The notes beneath the pieces were generated by a model. It had not been told where the DNA came from. It searched no databases and saw nothing but the letters and a program-made list of their open reading frames with translations. Of a DNA stretch of 64,000 nt, positions 1 through 7,927 are shown piece by piece. This stretch comes from WHTI01 sp963756365. GTDB lineage: Bacteria; Actinomycetota; CADDZG01; WHSQ01. Location: assembly GCA_963756365.1 (NCBI GenBank), contig CAVWNF010000003.1:434001-498000 (forward strand). The letters are read 5' to 3'. A program made the translations under genes and the position numbers. Position 1 is the stretch's first letter. Every line of letters begins with the position of its first letter.

Positions 1-450
1 CCCGACTTCGACACCCTCGGGATCATGTTCGAGGCGATCGCGACGAACACCTCGCCGAAGGATGCCGACAACGTGCCGGACATCGACCCCTCGACGATCA
101 GGGTCGGCATCTACAACGGTACCGGCGAGGATGGAGTTGCCACCGCTGCCGAGAAGGATCTCAAGGCGGCCACACTCAGCGAGGGCTCCACGATCAATGT
201 CGTCGACATCGCGAACGCGGATCGTCTGAACTACAAGCGAACCGTCATCCTCTACGAGCCCGAACAGTCGAAGATGGCCCAGTTCGTGGCCGCGGCGATC
301 CCCGGCGTGACGCTTAAGGAAGGCGACACCCGCTCCGGCGTGGATGTCGAGGTCATCGTAGGGAAGGCGGAGTTCGTGACCGAGCGAGTGGTTCAGATCA
401 GGCCGCTTCCGTTGCCCGTGCCCGGAGAGCTTCCTGCGGTGTGCCGCTGA
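1..450 (+). CDS. LCP (LytR-CpsA-Psr) family protein, C-terminal part with LytR_C domain
   Basis: The reading frame is open from base 1, so the gene begins before the window; 149 residues are visible. From about residue 30 the sequence (IRVGIYNGTGEDGVA, later TVILYEPEQSKMAQFVAAAIPG and VEVIVGK) matches the LytR_C domain that follows the catalytic LCP domain in actinobacterial cell-wall polymer ligases. LCP enzymes move lipid-linked glycans onto peptidoglycan outside the membrane. The LCP catalytic arginines are not in the window. A free-standing LytR_C protein is the alternative. The stop codon overlaps the next start (TGATG), suggesting translational coupling. Confidence 0.75.
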   Translation, partial: PDFDTLGIMFEAIATNTSPKDADNVPDIDPSTIRVGIYNGTGEDGVATAAEKDLKAATLSEGSTINVVDIANADRLNYKRTVILYEPEQSKMAQFVAAAIPGVTLKEGDTRSGVDVEVIVGKAEFVTERVVQIRPLPLPVPGELPAVCR

Positions 451-1097
451 TGGCAACTAACGATCTCGTCTTCCTCACGAGACCGTCAGACGGTGACCCA
501 GAGGGACTGCTCGTCTTCCTTCACGGGAGGGGAGCCGACGAACGCGATCTCTATCCGCTGCTGGACATGCTCGATCCGGAGCATCGCCTGATGGGGATCA
601 CGCCGCGGGCGCCGCTATCGCTTCCCCCTGGAGGAGCGCATTGGTACGTCTCGCGTGAGGTCGGATCTCCGGACCCCACGACGTTCTGGGATTCGTACCG
701 GTTGCTCGAGTCGTGGCTGGCGTCGCTTCTCGATGAGCACGACATGAACTTCGATCGGCTCCTGCTGGGCGGGTTCTCGCAGGGGGCGGTGATGGCGTAC
801 TCGCTGGCCCTGGGCAAGGGACGGCCTGCCCCCGCCGGTCTGCTCGCGTTCTCGGGGTTCCTTCCGGAGGTCCCAGACCTCACCCTGGGACTAGAAAGTC
901 GTACCGACTTCCGGGTTGCGATCGGCCACGGCGTACTCGACCCCGTCATCTCGGTGAACTTCTCTCGAGCCGCCCGCGATCTGCTGGCGGAGGCGGGGTG
1001 CGACATCACCTACAAGGAATCCCAGATGCCGCACACGATCGACCCGGACTATCTCAACGCGCTCGTCGAGTGGATCGACTGGACCCTGGCGCCGTGA
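450..1097 (+). CDS. Phospholipase/carboxylesterase family alpha/beta hydrolase
   Basis: A 215-residue esterase of the phospholipase/carboxylesterase family. The early LVFLHGRGADERDLYPL stretch (residues 20-37) is the typical oxyanion region. The nucleophile elbow is GFSQG with Ser110, and Asp164 (GVLDP) and His195 (MPHTI) complete the triad. Such enzymes hydrolyse short acyl esters or lysophospholipids in the cytoplasm; the substrate cannot be read from sequence. ATG at 450 overlaps the preceding stop by one base; an in-frame GTG at 441 with GGAG 13 bases upstream is an alternative start. The GTG of the next gene overlaps its stop, so the first three genes look like one operon. Confidence 0.85.
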   Translation: MATNDLVFLTRPSDGDPEGLLVFLHGRGADERDLYPLLDMLDPEHRLMGITPRAPLSLPPGGAHWYVSREVGSPDPTTFWDSYRLLESWLASLLDEHDMNFDRLLLGGFSQGAVMAYSLALGKGRPAPAGLLAFSGFLPEVPDLTLGLESRTDFRVAIGHGVLDPVISVNFSRAARDLLAEAGCDITYKESQMPHTIDPDYLNALVEWIDWTLAP

Positions 1098-1972
1098 CGG
1101 ATCCACGGCTGCGACCGCTGACCGAGGACGACGCCGAGCGGGTTTCTGAGTTGTTCGTGGCCGCATTGGGCGAGCCTCGCCGACTCGATGCCGAAGAAGT
1201 GAGGTCGTGGGCCCGGAACGTCGCGATGCCGCCGGAGAGTCTGATGGTGCTCGAGGTGGACGGGAGAGTCGTCGGTTACGGCGACATGCTGGTCCGGGAC
1301 GACGACGTGACCCTCGACCTCGCCGCTCCCGGGTGGTGGGACACGTTCCTCGACTGGGGCGAAAGAACGGCCACGGAGAAGGGCAGGCGCCGCGTCAAGG
1401 TCTACGTTCCTCCGGATCACGAACTTGCGGATGTCGTCGCAGAACGCGGCTACCGCCTGTGGCGCTCGTCCTATGACATGCAGATGGCCCTCGTCGACCC
1501 GACTCCGCCGGTCTTCCCCGAGGGGATCGAACTGAGGCCGTTCGACGCGGACAAGCATGCCGACGCGGTGCGGGTCGCTCTCAACGAGGCGTTCGCCGAG
1601 GACCCGACCCACCACGATGAGACCACGGAGACCTTCGACGGGTTCTTCCTGAAGGGCCGCGGGTTCGATGAGAGCCTCTGGTTCGTCGCGTGGGACGGCG
1701 ACGAGATCGCCGGATTCGCGCTGTGCTCCGCTGGTCACCTCGGTGATGACGAACTCGGATGGGTCGGCGACCTCGGCGTCCGCCCCCCGTGGCGCCGCAG
1801 GGGCTTGGCCGAAGCACTCCTGCGCACCGCGTTCGTCGAGCTGCACCGGCGCGGGCTTTCGAGGGTCGGGCTAGGAGTCGATGCAGAGAACGTCGCGGGT
1901 GCACTCCGCCTCTATGAGCGGGTTGGCCTCGCGGTGAAGACGCGCGGCGACAACTGGATGCTCGAGATCTAA
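1094..1972 (+). CDS. Tandem GNAT acetyltransferase, MshD-like
   Basis: 292 residues with two GNAT domains in tandem. The C-terminal one is clearest: LGVRPPWRRRGLAEALL (acetyl-CoA loop) followed by VDAENVAGALRLYERVGL. This arrangement resembles mycothiol synthase MshD, but tandem GNATs also acetylate other small molecules, so the substrate is open. The start is the GTG whose last two bases begin the upstream stop (GTGA overlap); a longer frame upstream would run inside the esterase gene and is not credible. Its TAA stop overlaps the stop of the oppositely oriented ogt gene by three bases. Confidence 0.8.
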   Translation: MTDPRLRPLTEDDAERVSELFVAALGEPRRLDAEEVRSWARNVAMPPESLMVLEVDGRVVGYGDMLVRDDDVTLDLAAPGWWDTFLDWGERTATEKGRRRVKVYVPPDHELADVVAERGYRLWRSSYDMQMALVDPTPPVFPEGIELRPFDADKHADAVRVALNEAFAEDPTHHDETTETFDGFFLKGRGFDESLWFVAWDGDEIAGFALCSAGHLGDDELGWVGDLGVRPPWRRRGLAEALLRTAFVELHRRGLSRVGLGVDAENVAGALRLYERVGLAVKTRGDNWMLEI

Positions 1973-2566
1973 AGCGCTCCCTCGAGTTCGAGCAGGATCT
2001 TCTTCTTGTCGAGACCGCCCGTGTAACCGCCGAGCGCGCCTCCGGTCCTGACGATGCGATGGCACGGCACCACGATCGGGATGCTATTGCTGCCGAGTGC
2101 GTTGCCTGCTGCCCGGCTTGCCCTCTCGTTGCCGGCCTTCGCTGGCGATGTCGGTGTAGGTGACGAGCGATCCGTACGGAACCCTCGTCGCCGCTCGGAG
2201 GATCTTGCGCGTGAATCCGCTGCTCAGGCTCCAGTCGATGTCGATCTCGAAGCGCTTCCGGTCGCCGGCGAAGTATTCGTCGAGCTCGCGTCGCACGACG
2301 TCCAGCCGCGCAGGAGCCCTGACGATGTTCGGCGACACCCGTCGTGCGAGACGATCGAGGATCTCGTCGCCCGACCCGTCCTCGTAGGCCAGCGTGATCA
2401 GACCTTTCTTGGTGACCGCGCCGAGAAGCTTCCCCACTGGTGAGTCGAACTCCGCGTACGCAACCGCGACCGATGGATCGGTGGCCAGTCGCTCCGCCAG
2501 CTGCTCCATGTCGGGGGCCGGCGAGTGGCTGCCGAGACTTTTCAAGCTGTCCTCGATCTTCTTCAT
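1969..2566 (-). CDS. ogt: Methylated-DNA--protein-cysteine methyltransferase, +1 frameshifted
   Basis: Removes alkyl groups from O6-alkylguanine by irreversible transfer to its own cysteine. The first frame gives the N-terminal ribonuclease-H-like part and TRVPYGSLVTYTDIAS. The rest (GNERASRAAGNALGSN, the active-site PCHRIV, GALGGYTGGL) continues in the next frame after one extra base in the run at 2134-2140. Removing one G restores an uninterrupted 198-residue enzyme; as given, the first frame stops at 2084 before the catalytic cysteine. It starts at ATG 2566 behind AGAGAGG and overlaps the sigma-factor stop (ATGA), so the two are co-translated. Confidence 0.85.
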
Positions 2567-3015
2567 GTGTACGCCTCTCTCAGCTTCTTGATGCCTTCGT
2601 GGACACTGCGTCTCGCCGCCTCCGGAGTGCACCCCATCGCGGCGGCGACATCCTTGAACGGAAGGTCGGTGACGTAGCGCAACGCGACCGCACTCCGTTG
2701 CTTCTCCGGGAGCGATGCGATCGCGGCAACGAGAGACGGATCCATCCCTCGTTCGTCCTCGCTCACCTGTTCCGGCACTGCACCCGGAAGAGCCTTGGCT
2801 CGATCTCGGTGCCTGTCAGTGGCCTTGTTCCTGGCGATCGTGAAGAGCCACGCCTTAAGGTTGTCAGCCCGCTGCAGCCGTGGATACGCTGCCAGCGCAG
2901 CAACGAACGTCTCTTGGAGGCAGTCCTCCGCGTCTACCGGGCCGACGGCTGCCACGAGGAACCTCTTGATGGACGCCGCATGCTCGTCTATCAGGCGCTG
3001 GAAGGGTGGTTTCAC
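2563..3015 (-). CDS. ECF-type RNA polymerase sigma factor
   Basis: 150 residues with sigma-70 region 2 (VDAEDCLQETFVAAL, then LKAWLFTIARNKATDRHR, the -10 binding helix) and region 4 (IASLPEKQRSAVALRYVTDLPFKDVAAAMGCTPEAARR, the helix-turn-helix for -35 contact). Size and lack of regions 1 and 3 are typical of ECF sigma factors. No anti-sigma gene is adjacent; instead the downstream overlapping gene is ogt, suggesting control of an alkylation or general stress response. The start is GTG 3015. A GGGAAC sequence at 3035-3040 on the same strand resembles an ECF -35 element and could mean autoregulation, but spacing is loose. Confidence 0.88.
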   Translation of the reverse strand: MKPPFQRLIDEHAASIKRFLVAAVGPVDAEDCLQETFVAALAAYPRLQRADNLKAWLFTIARNKATDRHRDRAKALPGAVPEQVSEDERGMDPSLVAAIASLPEKQRSAVALRYVTDLPFKDVAAAMGCTPEAARRSVHEGIKKLREAYT

Positions 3016-3118
3016 GTATGTCTAAACGTACGGGGTTCCCAGGATGTGAGAGGCGAGAGTGGGAAAAACGTATGCGATGAGGGAATAAGCGTGTATGGTG
3101 CCGGTTGTACGAACAGTC

Positions 3119-3135
3119 AGGGCGAAGTTCGCCCT
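3119..3135 (+). promoter_or_regulatory. Hairpin in the leader of the helicase-cold shock gene
   Basis: A perfect 7-bp stem (AGGGCGA, loop AGT, TCGCCCT) followed by T-rich AGAGATTTGTTCT. It lies about 110 bases before the helicase start in a 229-base divergent intergenic region. Cold-induced genes often carry structured leaders; an attenuator or thermosensor role here is only inference. Confidence 0.35.
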
Positions 3136-3244
3136 AGAGATTTGTTCTCCGGTTCCTCCTTCTGGCGGCACGGGCGTTGCGAATCTCCCCGTTATGACGG
3201 CTGAGGCTCTGTTAGCCCACGCCGCCGCAGAAGGAGTGAAGAAG

Positions 3245-4738
3245 TTGTCTACTTTCCCCGAATTGGGCGTATCCGCGCCTGTGTCCGAGGCGCTCGCGCG
3301 CCGGGGCATCACGGAACCATTCGAGATCCAAAGCAAGGTCATGCGCGATGCGCTGTCCGGACGGGATGTTCTCGCTAAGTCCCGCACCGGCTCAGGCAAG
3401 ACCCTGGCGTTCGCGATCCCGATCGTCGAGCGCACCTCGGCCAAGCAGCGCAAGCCGATGGCCCTGATCCTCGTCCCGACCAGAGAGCTGGCGGTTCAGG
3501 TGACGGACGAAACCAAAGAGATCGCCCGCAAGATGAACCTTCGGGTCGCTCCGGTGTACGGCGGCGTCTCCCTGTTCAAACAGGCGAAGTACGCAGCCTC
3601 CTCGCAGATCATCGTCGCTACTCCGGGACGCCTTCAGGATCTGATCGAGCGCCGCATGATCTCGGTCGCCGATGTGCGCATCCTCGTCCTCGATGAGGCC
3701 GACAGGATGCTCGACATGGGCTTCCAGCCTCAGGTCGACCGGATCGTTGAAACCATGAAAGGCGATCGCCAGACGATGTTCTTCTCGGCGACGCTCGACG
3801 GAAGGGTGGGCCAGCTCGCCCATGCGTACACGAACAACCCCGTCACGCATGAGAATCCCGACGACTCACCCGTGATCGAGACGGCCGACCACAGATTCCT
3901 ACCGGTCGAGCACGAGACCAAGATCGAATCCCTGGTTCAGGAACTGCAGGCCGAACGCCACCTAGCGTTGGTTTTCGTTCGCACCAAGCGCGGTGCGGAC
4001 AAACTCAGCAAGAAGCTGGGGACCGCAGGCGTCGACTCGGTCGCTATGCACGGCAACATGAGCCAGGCCCAACGCCAGCGGGCGCTCAATAGATTCGCTT
4101 CTGGGCGCTCCGACGTTCTCATCGCCACCGATGTGGCGGCTAGAGGACTCGACCTCGATGGCATCACCCACGTCTTCAACTTCGATCCGCCGAACGACCA
4201 CAAGGACTACGTCCATAGGGTCGGCCGGACGGCTCGTGCAGGACGATCGGGCACCGGGGTCACCTTCGTCGCACACGACCAGCGCTACGAGGTCAGTGCG
4301 ATCGCGCGGGCGCTAGATCTTGATTCCCAGTTCGAAGCCGAGGGTCTCCGCCTCGTGCGCCCCGGACAGAAGCTTGGCAACTCCGCCCCCAAGAGGGGCC
4401 GGAACAACAGAACTCCGCTGGGACAGCCGCAACGCGGCCGCTCCGCGGGACAGAGCTCAACCAACAAGAACGACACCGGACGTGGCCGCAGGGTGCCTCC
4501 GCATCGTTCGTCACGTCCGAAGGGGGGTGTACACATGGCAACCGGAACCGTTAAGTGGTTCAACGACGCTAAGGGGTTCGGCTTCATCGCCCCTGACGAC
4601 GGAACGAAGGATCTCTTCGTCCACCACACCGGCATCGCCGGCGATGGCTTCAAGAGCCTCGCCGAAGGTGCGAAGGTCGAGTTCGATGCCCAAGAGGGTC
4701 AGAAAGGCCCCGAGGCAAAGAACGTTCGCGCAGTCTGA
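3245..4738 (+). CDS. DEAD-box RNA helicase with C-terminal cold-shock domain
   Basis: 497 residues from TTG 3245, chosen because AAGGAG lies 8 bases upstream and the Q motif (PFEIQ) follows shortly; ATG 3194 is an alternative. Helicase motifs are in order: AKSRTGSGKT (44-53), PTRELA, TPGR, DEAD (150-153), SAT (181-183), then the RecA-2 motifs ARGLD and HRVGRTARAG. After a basic Arg/Gly/Asn tail (about 375-430) the frame runs without a stop into a complete cold-shock domain (431-497) with RNP1 KGFGFI and RNP2 DLFVHH. RNA unwinding plus nucleic-acid chaperoning in one chain fits a cold-adaptation or ribosome-assembly role. A strong internal start at 4535 may also yield a free Csp. Confidence 0.85.
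   Translation: MSTFPELGVSAPVSEALARRGITEPFEIQSKVMRDALSGRDVLAKSRTGSGKTLAFAIPIVERTSAKQRKPMALILVPTRELAVQVTDETKEIARKMNLRVAPVYGGVSLFKQAKYAASSQIIVATPGRLQDLIERRMISVADVRILVLDEADRMLDMGFQPQVDRIVETMKGDRQTMFFSATLDGRVGQLAHAYTNNPVTHENPDDSPVIETADHRFLPVEHETKIESLVQELQAERHLALVFVRTKRGADKLSKKLGTAGVDSVAMHGNMSQAQRQRALNRFASGRSDVLIATDVAARGLDLDGITHVFNFDPPNDHKDYVHRVGRTARAGRSGTGVTFVAHDQRYEVSAIARALDLDSQFEAEGLRLVRPGQKLGNSAPKRGRNNRTPLGQPQRGRSAGQSSTNKNDTGRGRRVPPHRSSRPKGGVHMATGTVKWFNDAKGFGFIAPDDGTKDLFVHHTGIAGDGFKSLAEGAKVEFDAQEGQKGPEAKNVRAV
4521..4738 (+). other. Internal ribosome-binding site and start for a stand-alone cold-shock protein
   Basis: Inside the helicase frame, AGGGGGG (4521-4527) sits 7 bases before ATG 4535, which opens exactly the 67-residue cold-shock domain beginning MATGTVKWFNDAKGFGF, the usual N-terminus of CspA-type proteins. 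The signal is as good as any ribosome site in the window, so dual expression (fusion plus free Csp) is likely but unproven. Confidence 0.55.
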
Positions 4739-4752
4739 TCTAGCGCTGTAAC

Positions 4753-4787
4753 CGAGACCGCGGCTGGGTTCGCCCACCGCGGTCTCG
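4753..4787 (+). terminator. Hairpin terminator after the helicase-csp gene
   Basis: A perfect 11-bp stem, CGAGACCGCGG paired with CCGCGGTCTCG around a 13-base loop, 15 bases after the stop. No U-tract follows, as is common in high-GC actinobacteria. Confidence 0.65.
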
Positions 4788-4873
4788 TCGCGCCCGCAGG
4801 TGTGGCAAAGCGAAACGAGCCCAAACGGGTACAAAGGGGGCAAGTCGCTTCGCCTATCCATAGGGGGTAACGC

Positions 4874-6139
4874 ATGAGAACGAAGCGGATCGTGCCGCTA
4901 GTAGCAGCGGCGATCTTGATACTCGGGGGAGTAGCAGGGGCAACACCCTCGAGCGAGTCATCCGGAAAGCTTGACCCGGCGGGGAGTGCCGAGCGGGTTT
5001 CCGGTCGCTACATCGTCGTACTGGAAGACACCGCGTTGGCAGGAGCGGTTGCTCGGGCGCATTCGGACTCTCTCGGGTTCGGGGTCGTACACGTCTACAA
5101 CCATGCGCTCAAGGGGTACTCGGCCACGATGTCCGCTTCCTTGGCAGACAAGGTCGAATCTCTCCCCGGCGTTCGGTGGGTCGAACAGGACCGACTGGTC
5201 CATGCCGATGCGCAGAGCACTCCGACTGGGATCAACCGAGCGAACGCGGATGCGAGCCCCACGGCCAACATCAACGGCGTGGACGACCGGGTCAACGTGG
5301 ACGTGGCCGTTATCGATACCGGCGTTGATCTCGATCATCCCGATCTGAACGTCTACACCGCTGGCCAGAAGAACTGCGCGACGTTCGGGTTGGGCAACGC
5401 CGACGATGACAATGGTCACGGCACCCACGTGTCTGGAACTATCGGCGCCCTCGACAACACGCAAGGTGTCGTCGGGATGGCGCCGGGTGCTCGGATCTGG
5501 CCCGTGAAGGTCCTCAACGCGGCGGGCGTCGGTTTCGGTTCCGACATCATCTGCGGGATCGACTACGTCGCGTCCAAGTCGTCGCAGATCGAGGTAGCCA
5601 ACATGAGCCTCGGTGGTGGCGGGACCGACGACGGTAACTGCGGTAACACCAACGGCGACACCGAGCACAAGGCGATCTGTGCTGCCGTGAACCGCGGCGT
5701 GACATTCGTCGTTGCGGCGGGGAACGACTCCGCAGATGCCGCGACCTTCACGCCGGCTGCATACAACGAGGTCATCACCGTCAGCGCGCTTGCGGACTTC
5801 GACGGTGTACCGGGTGGGGCTGGCACTCCGACCTGTCGGGCGGACCTAGACGACACCTTCGCCAACTTCTCCAACTGGGGCGCAGATGTCGACATCATCG
5901 CCCCAGGCGTGTGCATCAACTCGACGGTTCCTGGTGGTGGGTATGACAACACCTACTCGGGGACTTCGATGGCGAGTCCCCACGTCGCGGGCGCGGCTGC
6001 GCTCTATAAGGCCACTCACCCAACTGCGACTCCGGCGCAGGTTCGTGCCGCGCTTATCGCCGCGGGGACCTCGGACTGGAACTCGATCGACGATCCCGAT
6101 GGGGTGAAGGAACCTCTCCTGAACGTTTCGTCGTTCTAA
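4874..6139 (+). CDS. Secreted subtilisin-family (S8) serine protease
   Basis: 421 residues: signal peptide (basic MRTKR then a hydrophobic stretch to about residue 23), an inhibitor-I9-type prodomain (GRYIVVLEDTALAGAVARAH to WVEQD, about 45-107), then the protease domain. The triad is visible: Asp148 in AVIDTGVD, His182 in GHGTHVSGT, Ser365 in GTSMASPHVAGAAAL, with oxyanion Asn284 in AAGN. Presumably exported and matured by prodomain removal. It has its own AGGGGG ribosome site 6 bases before the ATG and stands alone between a terminator upstream and a convergent gene downstream. Confidence 0.93.
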   Translation: MRTKRIVPLVAAAILILGGVAGATPSSESSGKLDPAGSAERVSGRYIVVLEDTALAGAVARAHSDSLGFGVVHVYNHALKGYSATMSASLADKVESLPGVRWVEQDRLVHADAQSTPTGINRANADASPTANINGVDDRVNVDVAVIDTGVDLDHPDLNVYTAGQKNCATFGLGNADDDNGHGTHVSGTIGALDNTQGVVGMAPGARIWPVKVLNAAGVGFGSDIICGIDYVASKSSQIEVANMSLGGGGTDDGNCGNTNGDTEHKAICAAVNRGVTFVVAAGNDSADAATFTPAAYNEVITVSALADFDGVPGGAGTPTCRADLDDTFANFSNWGADVDIIAPGVCINSTVPGGGYDNTYSGTSMASPHVAGAAALYKATHPTATPAQVRAALIAAGTSDWNSIDDPDGVKEPLLNVSSF

Positions 6140-7476
6140 GACTCGGCTCGATCGGATGGGGCGCGCTCCGGCGTGCCCCATCCGGTCTCTTGAGACTCGG
6201 CCGGGCCGCGTCGACGTGGGTCGCCAGCGCTCCACCAGCCCTACGGATAGCACCAGCAGCCTCTCGACGGAGGCGTTTCCGAAGCGCCACCACGGCTGCA
6301 AGAACGGTTGCTCCTCCTGCCAACGCCATCGAGTGACGTACGCCTAGGGTCTCGGCGACGAAACCCATCAATGGACCCCCGATCGGGGTGCTGCCGAGAA
6401 AGACGACTCCGTAGAGAGCCATGACCCGGCCCCTCATGGCGGGGGCGGTCTCCATCTGTAGCGTCGAGTTGGCGGTCGCCGCGAACACGATGCTGGCCGC
6501 ACCCATGGGCACGATGGCGATCATCGCGATCGTGAGGGTGGGGGAGTAGGCGACCGCCGCCAACAGGGTTCCAAAGGCCAGGGCCGACGCGAGCAGCAGT
6601 TTCCTGCTCGGCTTCGCGGCTGATGCGCTGGCCAGCGCTCCGACGATCGTTCCGAGACCCATCATCGCGGAGAGCGCACCGAAGGTCCCTGCCCCCCCGG
6701 CGAACACCTTCTCGGCGAGGAGAGGAACGAACATCCGGAAGTTGAAAGCGAGAGTTCCCACCACTGCCATCAGCAGAAGGGTCGAGCGAAGGACGGGAGA
6801 GTTCCACATGTAGCGGAAGCCCTCTCTCAACTGGCCCTTCTCACGCGCAACGGGATCGGCGCGGTACAGGAACTCGGGCTCCATACGATGCAGCGCCCCG
6901 ATCACCGCGATGTAGGAGATGGCGTTTATCAAGAAACAGATCCCAACGCCCACAGTTGAGATCAGGATCCCTGCGGCTGCAGGGCCTGCGGTACGCGCTG
7001 CGGTCACGATCGCCGAGTTGAGGCCGACTGCGTTGGCAAGGTCACCTGGGGGAACCAACTCGGACACGAAACTCTGCCGCGTGGGGTTGTCGATCATGAT
7101 GATCAATCCCCACATCGCAGTGAGCACCCAGACGATCGTGAGCGTGATGGCTCCGGTGATGGTGAGCACCCCGAGAGCGAGGGCCAGTAGGCCCGCGAGG
7201 GACTGGGTCACGATCAAGGTGCGACGCTTGTCGAAACGGTCGGCGATGACCCCACCCCAGGCCCCGAACAGCAGCATCGGTGCGAACTGGAGCGCGCTCG
7301 GTGATCCCAAGATCGACTGCGCTGCCCGTCATGCGCAACACGAGCCAGATCTGAGCGACCGCCTGCAGCCACGTCCCCGTCATCGAGATGATCTGGGCCA
7401 CGAAGTAACGACGGTAGTTGGGGGTTCTCAACGACCGGAACATTCGGTTGGCGCCTAGCTTGAATCTCTCTGTCAT
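6054..7476 (-). CDS. MFS transporter (enterobactin-exporter-like), +1 frameshifted
   Basis: A major-facilitator permease whose N-terminus (residues 1-56, FRSLRTPNYRRYFVAQIISM and the first helix) lies in one frame and the rest, from SPSALQFAPMLLFGAWGGVIADR, in the next. One extra base in 7304-7309 causes the break; removing it gives a continuous protein of about 473 residues with the A-motif region intact. The C-terminal 70 residues after VALRKRLRREAAG are hydrophilic, run through a terminator hairpin and overlap the 3' end of the protease gene by 86 bases, so the true end may be near 6230. The start overlaps the MarR stop (ATGA), so the repressor-like gene probably controls this pump. Confidence 0.75.
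6153..6184. terminator. Bidirectional hairpin after the protease
   Basis: A perfect 10-bp stem, CGGATGGGGC with GCCCCATCCG, 13 bases after the protease stop. It lies inside the C-terminal extension of the convergent MFS frame, which suggests that this frame really ends earlier. Confidence 0.6.
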
Positions 7477-7901
7477 TGTGCGTCCTCATCCAGGATCGAC
7501 TCGAGGAGGTCCACGGTGCGCGCTACCTCGCCATCGCTGATGCCCAGGTCACGCAGCCGTCGGGCGAGGTATGCGTTCTTCCTAGATCGATTGGACGAGA
7601 GCATCTTCTTGCCCGCCGGTGACAGGCTCACCCGAGCGACCCGCTTGTCGTCTGCGTCCGCAACCCGGATGATCAACTCCATCTCCTCGAGGCGGGCCAC
7701 GATGCGGGACATGGTCGGAGGCTGAACCCGTTCTGCGTCGGCGAGTTCACCGAGGGACAGGGGGCCCTTCTCTAGGGTCGAGAGGGCGGACAGCACCGAG
7801 GGGGAGACTCCGGCCTCCGCTTGCTGCCTGAGACGGCGCGCAAGCCTCATCAGGCTGAGTCTCAGCCTCGCGATCGCTTCGGTGCCCTGGGCGTCCTTCA
7901 T
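7473..7901 (-). CDS. MarR-family transcriptional regulator
   Basis: 142 residues with the MarR winged helix-turn-helix: LSLGELADAERVQPPTMSRIVARLEEMELI (recognition helix) and the wing VADADDKRVARVSLSPAGKKML. MarR dimers bind inverted repeats near their own promoters and are released by ligands. It is co-translated with the MFS permease downstream. The promoter is leaderless-type (TATGCT, 6 bases before ATG), and an inverted repeat covers that hexamer, so autorepression of the pump operon is the simplest reading. Confidence 0.88.
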   Translation of the reverse strand: MKDAQGTEAIARLRLSLMRLARRLRQQAEAGVSPSVLSALSTLEKGPLSLGELADAERVQPPTMSRIVARLEEMELIIRVADADDKRVARVSLSPAGKKMLSSNRSRKNAYLARRLRDLGISDGEVARTVDLLESILDEDAQ

Positions 7902-7904
7902 TCA

Positions 7905-7927
7905 CTTAGCATAACTAATTAGCTAAG
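7905..7927 (-). promoter_or_regulatory. Candidate MarR operator overlapping the marR -10 element
   Basis: CTTAGC and GCTAAG form a perfect 6-bp inverted repeat with an AT-rich 11-base spacer, immediately before the MarR start. The leaderless -10 hexamer TATGCT (7908-7913, minus strand) lies inside it. The island is strikingly AT-rich for this genome and also holds the stop codon of the upstream glycosyltransferase. Confidence 0.55.

Noticed and set aside
6054..6230. C-terminal tail of the MFS transporter as a real domain
   Set aside because: It is hydrophilic low-complexity sequence running antisense through a terminator and the end of the protease gene; kept in the span only because no other stop is evident in frame.
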